Shown one piece after another: positions 6,691 through 10,718 of a stretch of DNA of 10,718 nucleotides (the first letter of the stretch is position 1; each line of letters starts with the position of its first letter). The DNA is from CBDTYW01 sp965364735 (GTDB taxonomy: Bacteria; Actinomycetota; Nitriliruptoria; Nitriliruptorales; Nitriliruptoraceae), in contig CBDTYW010000121.1 in the NCBI GenBank assembly GCA_965364735.1, positions 1 through 10,718 on the forward strand. The letters run 5' to 3'. The position numbers and the translations under genes were made by a program. The notes under the pieces were generated by a model. It worked only from the letters and a program-made list of their open reading frames with translations. It was not told the DNA's origin and did no database searches.

Positions 6691-8808
6691 GTGACCTCGA
6701 CCCAAACGGCGACGACCATGGCGCTGGGCAACGACAACCTCTACGACGACCTCGAGCCCGACATGTGGGTCGGCTTCGTCGAGGGCCAGCGCGTGCCCGC
6801 CGACGGCGATGGCGCGCCTGCGGAGACGCCCCGGCCAGGGTCGCAGCGTCTCACTGCAGCCAAGGCTCGTCTGCAGCTCGTCCGCGCGGAGCTCACCGGT
6901 GAGCCCGACGACGACGGGCAGACCGACGCGACCGAGGCGACCGACCTCGCGGAAGACCACGCGATCGACGCTGCCGAGGTCGTCCCAGCCGCGGCCACCC
7001 TCGAGGTCGTTGCCGAGGACACCGAAGACACCACCGAGGTATCGGACATCGTCATGAACGCAGACGAAGAACTGCACGCCGCGATCGCGGACAGCGCGGA
7101 CCTCGACGTCCACGACGACAGCCAGATGGAAGCCGCGCTCGCGGACTCGCTGGTGGGAGCCCAGTCCTTCGACCTCGACGACCTCGAAGCCGCCGTCGCC
7201 GACCTCGGCCTGTTCGACGACGAGCTGCACGCCCCGCACGCGCACATCTCCGACGAAGCCCTCGAAGCCGACCTCCTCGCCGTCACCGGCGACCTCGCCC
7301 AGAGTGAGCTGACGCAGACGCCACCCTCGGAGCTGCCCATCGAGCACGCCCTCCCCGTCGCCCACGACCTGGCCGACGAACACGACCTGTACGACGACCA
7401 CGACCTGTACGACGACCACGATCTCATTGAGGAGTCGCCCGCGCTCGTCGCCGTCGCCGACTCCTACCTCATCGTCGAGGCCGACAACGTGGAGATCGAC
7501 GACGACAGCGCCGCTGACGCAGAGCCAGCAGAGCCGGCTGGGCAGGCCGAGGCGGCTGATGCGGCTGAGGTCACCGACGAGCCCCTGACCGCGATCGGCG
7601 ACGAAGGCCCGCTCGTCGGGGAGTCGACGGCCGACTTCGACGCGCTGGACCTGATCGACTTCGACGACTTCGCCCACGACGATCTCGCAGCCGACCGCGA
7701 TGCGGTGCAGTCGATCGTGGAGCGCGTCGCCCCCGACGAGCCGGACGGGAGCGACGTGGTCGAGGACGTCGAGGACGTCGACGGCGAGCACGTACAGCCC
7801 GACGACGACGACCTGCTCGCGCAGATCCTCGCTGACGACGACAAGCTGTGGGACACCGGTCGCGAGGTCTCACCCGACTTCTTCGAGTCCGACGAGGACG
7901 AGCCGGACATCGTCCACGTCGCCTGGACGGCCGACGAAGCCGAGCCTGCGCTGCCTGTCTACGAGCGGGGCCGCAACCGCGACATCGCGGAGGTACCGAC
8001 GATCACCCCGTCGACGAGCTGGGACGCCTCGACGCTGACCTCCACGTCCACGGACCCCGACGTCCCCGTGTTCGAGATCCCGGCGGGCGACGCGGACGAC
8101 GCGAACGACACCGAGGTCGACGACACGGTCGCGGTCTCAGATCCCGAGCCGTACGAACCGTCCTCGCTCGCCGAAGCCTCCCACGACATCGACGTGGCGG
8201 ACCTCGCAGACGCGATCTCGCCCACGAGCGAGTCCGTCCCGAGCCCCGTCGCGACCGAAGCATCGCTGTACTCCGACGACTTCGACGAGCTGGAGCCGCC
8301 GCTGCACACCGTGTACGTCGAGCCCGACCCCACATGGGTCGCACCGGCTCCGATCGTGAAGGACGACGTGCCGAACCCGGCCGTCGCGCGCTTCTCCAGA
8401 ACGCGGCCCGAGCCGGCCGAGGAACCCGTCGAGGCCGCAGGCGAGATTGCAGGCGAGATTGCCGGCGCGGCTGTCGCCGAGATCGATCGGCTCACCGACG
8501 ATCACGAGCCCGAGGCCGACGACGCCTCGGCTGACGTCGAGCACGTTGCCGACGCTGCGTACGACGACTCCGACTTCGGGGCGCTCGACGCACTCGGCGC
8601 CCTCGACGCCCTGGCCGAAGGCGACGCCACCATCGCCGAGCTCCCCCAGCTCCTTGACCAGCACCACGAGACCTCCGACGAGATCGCCGACCGGCTGATG
8701 GCACCGCTCCTGGAGCAGGAGGCCAAGGCCGACGAGGTGCCTGCGATCGATCTGAAGATGTTCACCGCCCACGGCGGTGCCAAGAAGCGTCGACGCTTCG
8801 GCCGGTGA
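6691..8808 (+). CDS. Large, extremely acidic, low-complexity protein of unknown function
   Basis: I do not recognise this 705-residue protein. It is dominated by Asp, Glu, Ala, Val and Leu, has no Cys and only seven Lys, and shows no signal peptide or membrane segment. This points to a disordered cytoplasmic protein. Three parts stand out: a short aromatic N-terminal patch (NLYDDLEPDMWVGFVEG, about 15-31) followed by a basic helix (QRLTAAKARLQLVRAEL, 52-68); about 600 acidic residues dotted with hydrophobic-acidic clusters such as FDLDDL, LDLIDFDDF, YSDDFDELE; and a basic tail AKKRRRFGR. Short internal repeats occur: HDLYDD twice, AGEI twice, GALDAL twice. The start is GTG 6691 or ATG 6718; neither has a good ribosome site. 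Coding is real: the frame is open over 2.1 kb, and stops appear only at the end. It lies 54 bases before the MerR-like gene and may share its transcript. The name of a function would be invention. Confidence 0.85.
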   Translation: MTSTQTATTMALGNDNLYDDLEPDMWVGFVEGQRVPADGDGAPAETPRPGSQRLTAAKARLQLVRAELTGEPDDDGQTDATEATDLAEDHAIDAAEVVPAAATLEVVAEDTEDTTEVSDIVMNADEELHAAIADSADLDVHDDSQMEAALADSLVGAQSFDLDDLEAAVADLGLFDDELHAPHAHISDEALEADLLAVTGDLAQSELTQTPPSELPIEHALPVAHDLADEHDLYDDHDLYDDHDLIEESPALVAVADSYLIVEADNVEIDDDSAADAEPAEPAGQAEAADAAEVTDEPLTAIGDEGPLVGESTADFDALDLIDFDDFAHDDLAADRDAVQSIVERVAPDEPDGSDVVEDVEDVDGEHVQPDDDDLLAQILADDDKLWDTGREVSPDFFESDEDEPDIVHVAWTADEAEPALPVYERGRNRDIAEVPTITPSTSWDASTLTSTSTDPDVPVFEIPAGDADDANDTEVDDTVAVSDPEPYEPSSLAEASHDIDVADLADAISPTSESVPSPVATEASLYSDDFDELEPPLHTVYVEPDPTWVAPAPIVKDDVPNPAVARFSRTRPEPAEEPVEAAGEIAGEIAGAAVAEIDRLTDDHEPEADDASADVEHVADAAYDDSDFGALDALGALDALAEGDATIAELPQLLDQHHETSDEIADRLMAPLLEQEAKADEVPAIDLKMFTAHGGAKKRRRFGR
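7381..7425 (+). repeat. 18-nt tandem repeat inside the acidic-protein gene
   Basis: The unit cacgacctgtacgacgac occurs exactly twice in a row (7381-7398, 7399-7416), followed by a half copy with one substitution (cacgatctc, 7417-7425). It encodes HDLYDD-HDLYDD-HDL at residues 231-245. The near-perfect DNA identity suggests a recent slippage duplication in frame. Confidence 0.85.
8437..8460 (+). repeat. 12-nt tandem repeat inside the acidic-protein gene
   Basis: The unit gcaggcgagatt occurs twice exactly (8437-8448, 8449-8460) and is followed by a diverged third start (gccggc). It encodes AGEI-AGEI-AGA. A further imperfect 18-base duplication at 8578-8613 encodes GALDAL twice. All preserve the reading frame, which supports selection for protein length variation rather than decay. 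Confidence 0.75.
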
Positions 8809-8862
8809 ACGCTGCGGGGCGCCGACCGTTACCGTTGGGTCCCCACGACGAACCGATCAACG

Positions 8863-9417
8863 TTGACCGGCTCCCCAACTCCTGACCTCGAGCAGCCTCG
8901 TGCGCTCGATCCCGCCGACGCCGCGCTCGCGGCGGCGCTGGACGGGCATGCCGGGAACGCCGGAGCCACGCTCTCGCGCGACGAGATCGCGGAGATGTCG
9001 GGCATCCACGTCGCGGTCCTCGACGCGCTCGCGCGCGAAGGTCTGCTGGTCCCGGCCTCCGGGGCCGGCGACGACGCGCGCTACCGGGCCGACGATGCCG
9101 GGGTCGTGAAGTCCGGGCTGAAGCTGCTCGAGGCCGGGCTGCCGCTCGGCGAGCTGCTCGACCTTGCCCGCCAGTCCGACGCGGCGCTGCGGCAGGTCGC
9201 CGACAAGGCGATCGACGTCTTCCTCGACTTCGTCCGCGATCCGGTTCACCTCGAGGTGGACCCCGACGAGGCCGGAGACGCCCTCGTCAACGCCTTCGAG
9301 CAGATGCTGCCCGCCACGAAGGAGCTGATCGCCAGCCACTTCGGTCGGCTCCTGCTGGAGCAGGCACGTGCGCGGCTGGACCGTGAGCTCGGCGAGACGG
9401 ACCCGGCCGGCGCGTGA
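8863..9417 (+). CDS. MerR-like helix-turn-helix transcriptional regulator
   Basis: This 184-residue protein has a MerR-type DNA-binding domain: helix-turn-helix TLSRDEIAEMSGIHVAVLDALAREGLL (landmarks at 36-62), a wing with RYRADDAG (73-80), and the second helical pair VVKSGLKLLEAGLPLGELLDLAR (81-103). A helical C-terminal region of about 80 residues follows. I see no Cys or metal-site motif, so the signal is unknown. The start is assigned to TTG 8863, the first usual start after the in-frame stop of the acidic gene; it has no visible ribosome site, and the true start is uncertain by perhaps 20-30 residues. Its stop overlaps the menF start as GTGA. Coupling to menF suggests that it regulates menaquinone synthesis or itself; this is inference. 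Confidence 0.8.
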   Translation: MTGSPTPDLEQPRALDPADAALAAALDGHAGNAGATLSRDEIAEMSGIHVAVLDALAREGLLVPASGAGDDARYRADDAGVVKSGLKLLEAGLPLGELLDLARQSDAALRQVADKAIDVFLDFVRDPVHLEVDPDEAGDALVNAFEQMLPATKELIASHFGRLLLEQARARLDRELGETDPAGA

Positions 9418-10646
9418 CGACGACGCTGCGCTCGACCACCGTCGTGCTCGACCACGACGGCCCGCTCCTCGAGCTCGCCGCCGACCCGACGGCCATCGTC
9501 TGGCTCCACCGCGAGGACGGCTTCGTCGCGTGGGGTGAGGCCGCCCGCTGCCCCGTCCCGCCCGGCGCGGACCGGGGCGCGATCGTGCAGACCTGGTTCG
9601 ACGAGCTCGTCTCGGTCTCGTCGGTCGAGGACGAGGTGCGGCTGCCGGCGACGGGACTGCTGCTGGTCGCGTCGTTCCCGTTCGACCTGAGCGAGGACGA
9701 CGGGGTGGCCGTGGTGCCGGCGGTCGTCGTCGGTCGCCGTGCGGGGGTGACCTGGGTCACGCGCATCCACCCCGCCGACGCCGAGCCGCCGCCGATGCCG
9801 ACCGTCGCCGCAGCGGAGCCGGTGCAGCCGCGCTCGGACCGGGTCCGCTACGCGGGATCGACGCAGCCAGACCTGCACTACCTCGCTGCGGTGGCCGACG
9901 CCGTCGACCGGATCGCGGACGGGGCGCTCGAGAAGGTCGTCCTCGCCCGCGACCACCAGGTCTGGTCCCACGAGGTCTTCGACCCACGCGAGCTCGCGAC
10001 CCGTCTGCACCGCCGCTTCCCGAACTGCTTCACCTTCCACGTCCGCGGGCTGGTCGGGGCGAGCCCGGAGCTGCTCGCCCGCGTGGATGGCCGTCGGGTC
10101 CGCAGCGAGGTCCTCGCCGGCACGACCCCGACCTCACCTGACCCGGACCGTGACCGTCGCCTCGGCGAAGCGCTGCTCGACAGCGACAAGGACCTGCGCG
10201 AGCACGCCTACGCCGCGATCGCCGTCGAGGAGGTGCTGTCGCGCATCACCACCGACCTGCAGCGCGCCGGCCCGCAGCTCAAGCGCCTCGACAACGTCCA
10301 GCATCTCGCGACCCGAGTCGAAGGCCAGCTCACGTCGAAGATGACCGCGCTCGAGGTCGCGGAGCTGCTGCACCCGACCCCGGCGGTCGGCGGCACCCCT
10401 GACGACGTCGCCGGCGCCCTGATCGCCGAGGCCGAGGGCATGTCGCGCGGACGTTACGCCGCCCCCGTCGGCTGGATCGACGCACGGGGCGACGGCGAGT
10501 TCGCGATCGCCCTGCGCTGCGCGATGGTCCGCGGCACCCGCGCCCGCCTCTTCGCCGGTGCCGGGATCGTCCGCGGCTCTCTGCCAGAGGACGAGCTCGA
10601 GGAGACCCGCGTCAAGCTGCACGCCATGCAGTCCGCCTTCGCCTGA
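9414..10646 (+). CDS. menF: Isochorismate synthase (MenF)
   Basis: The enzyme converts chorismate to isochorismate, the entry step of classical menaquinone synthesis; it needs Mg2+. The 410-residue protein matches the chorismate-utilising family. It shows LEKVVLAR with general-base Lys174, FTFHVRG, GASPELL with acid Glu219 (equivalent to E. coli MenF Lys190 and Glu240), RSEVLAGT (230-237), REHAYA (262-267), the HPTPAVGGTP block (320-329), RGRYAAPVGWID (345-356) and FAGAGIVRGSLPEDE (380-394). The first 140 residues are poorly conserved, as usual in the family. GTG 9414 overlaps the MerR-like stop, without a strong ribosome site, so coupled translation is likely. A siderophore or salicylate role (EntC type) is possible, but menG in the same window favours menaquinone. 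Confidence 0.93.
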   Translation: MTTTLRSTTVVLDHDGPLLELAADPTAIVWLHREDGFVAWGEAARCPVPPGADRGAIVQTWFDELVSVSSVEDEVRLPATGLLLVASFPFDLSEDDGVAVVPAVVVGRRAGVTWVTRIHPADAEPPPMPTVAAAEPVQPRSDRVRYAGSTQPDLHYLAAVADAVDRIADGALEKVVLARDHQVWSHEVFDPRELATRLHRRFPNCFTFHVRGLVGASPELLARVDGRRVRSEVLAGTTPTSPDPDRDRRLGEALLDSDKDLREHAYAAIAVEEVLSRITTDLQRAGPQLKRLDNVQHLATRVEGQLTSKMTALEVAELLHPTPAVGGTPDDVAGALIAEAEGMSRGRYAAPVGWIDARGDGEFAIALRCAMVRGTRARLFAGAGIVRGSLPEDELEETRVKLHAMQSAFA

Positions 10647-10718
10647 CCGCAGTCCTGCCGACCAGATCCCGGGCGGCCTCCCTCCGAAATACCGGACCCA
10701 CGCCTCCCGAGAACTGGG
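10647..10718. other. Non-coding tail after menF
   Basis: In these 72 bases I see no gene start, RNA gene or clear terminator. A CCCGGG hexamer and two copies of GCCTCCC are present, but they form no convincing hairpin with a U-run. Confidence 0.5.

Noticed and set aside
5806..7791. A 661-codon minus-strand open frame continuing upstream of menG through the acidic-protein gene
   Set aside because: Only residues downstream of GTG 6528 match MenG. The rest is Val/Leu/Asp-rich shadow sequence produced because GAC and GAG codons of the acidic gene read as GTC and CTC on the other strand. The GTG at 6528 has its own ribosome site.
10647..10718. A possible tRNA or terminator in the last 72 bases
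   Set aside because: No GGTTCGA-type T-loop or acceptor-stem pairing on either strand, and no hairpin with a following U-run.

Overview
The window is a high-GC (roughly two-thirds or more G+C by eye) actinobacterial-type chromosomal region. It uses GTG and TTG starts freely, packs genes with 1-10 base overlaps, and codes entirely for respiration and quinone functions around one unusual acidic protein. I cannot name the genus. The gene content (proton-pumping NDH-1, classical menaquinone pathway, geranylgeranyl-reductase family enzyme) fits a free-living menaquinone-using actinobacterium.

Left half (1-5044), all on the minus strand, read right to left. A FAD-dependent geranylgeranyl reductase family protein (3718-4986, a MenJ-like candidate) is followed after 85 bases by nuoA, nuoB, nuoC, nuoD and nuoE, and nuoE runs off the left edge. 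The nuoA-D genes overlap; nuoE follows nuoD after 69 bases. Just upstream of the reductase, at 5025-5044, is a perfect 20-bp palindrome whose core TTGTGAA-n4-TTCACAA matches the operator of Rex, the NADH/NAD+ sensing repressor. No gene in the window encodes Rex. The simplest reading is that the reductase and nuo genes form one redox-controlled transcription unit. A hairpin at 5062-5094 separates it from the next upstream genes.

Middle (5096-6690). Also on the minus strand, menG (demethylmenaquinone methyltransferase, 5806-6528) overlaps by ATGA a spermidine-synthase-like Rossmann-fold gene (5096-5809). The 162-base gap 6529-6690 is a divergent promoter region. It holds an imperfect 24-bp palindrome and a possible 28-codon leader ORF.

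Right half (6691-10646), plus strand. First comes a 705-residue, Cys-free, extremely Asp/Glu-rich, probably disordered protein of unknown function, with a basic N-terminal helix and a basic C-terminal tail. Then come a MerR-like regulator (8863-9417) and isochorismate synthase menF (9414-10646), the latter two joined by a GTGA overlap. The last 72 bases hold no gene that I can see.

Together, MenF (first committed step of menaquinone synthesis) and MenG (last methylation) make menaquinone, the GGR-family enzyme plausibly saturates part of its isoprenoid tail, and NDH-1 reduces it with NADH. The main novelties are the Rex box that appears to link quinone-tail reduction to complex I, the giant acidic protein, the MerR-like gene coupled to menF, and the long Ala/Glu repeat tail of NuoE.
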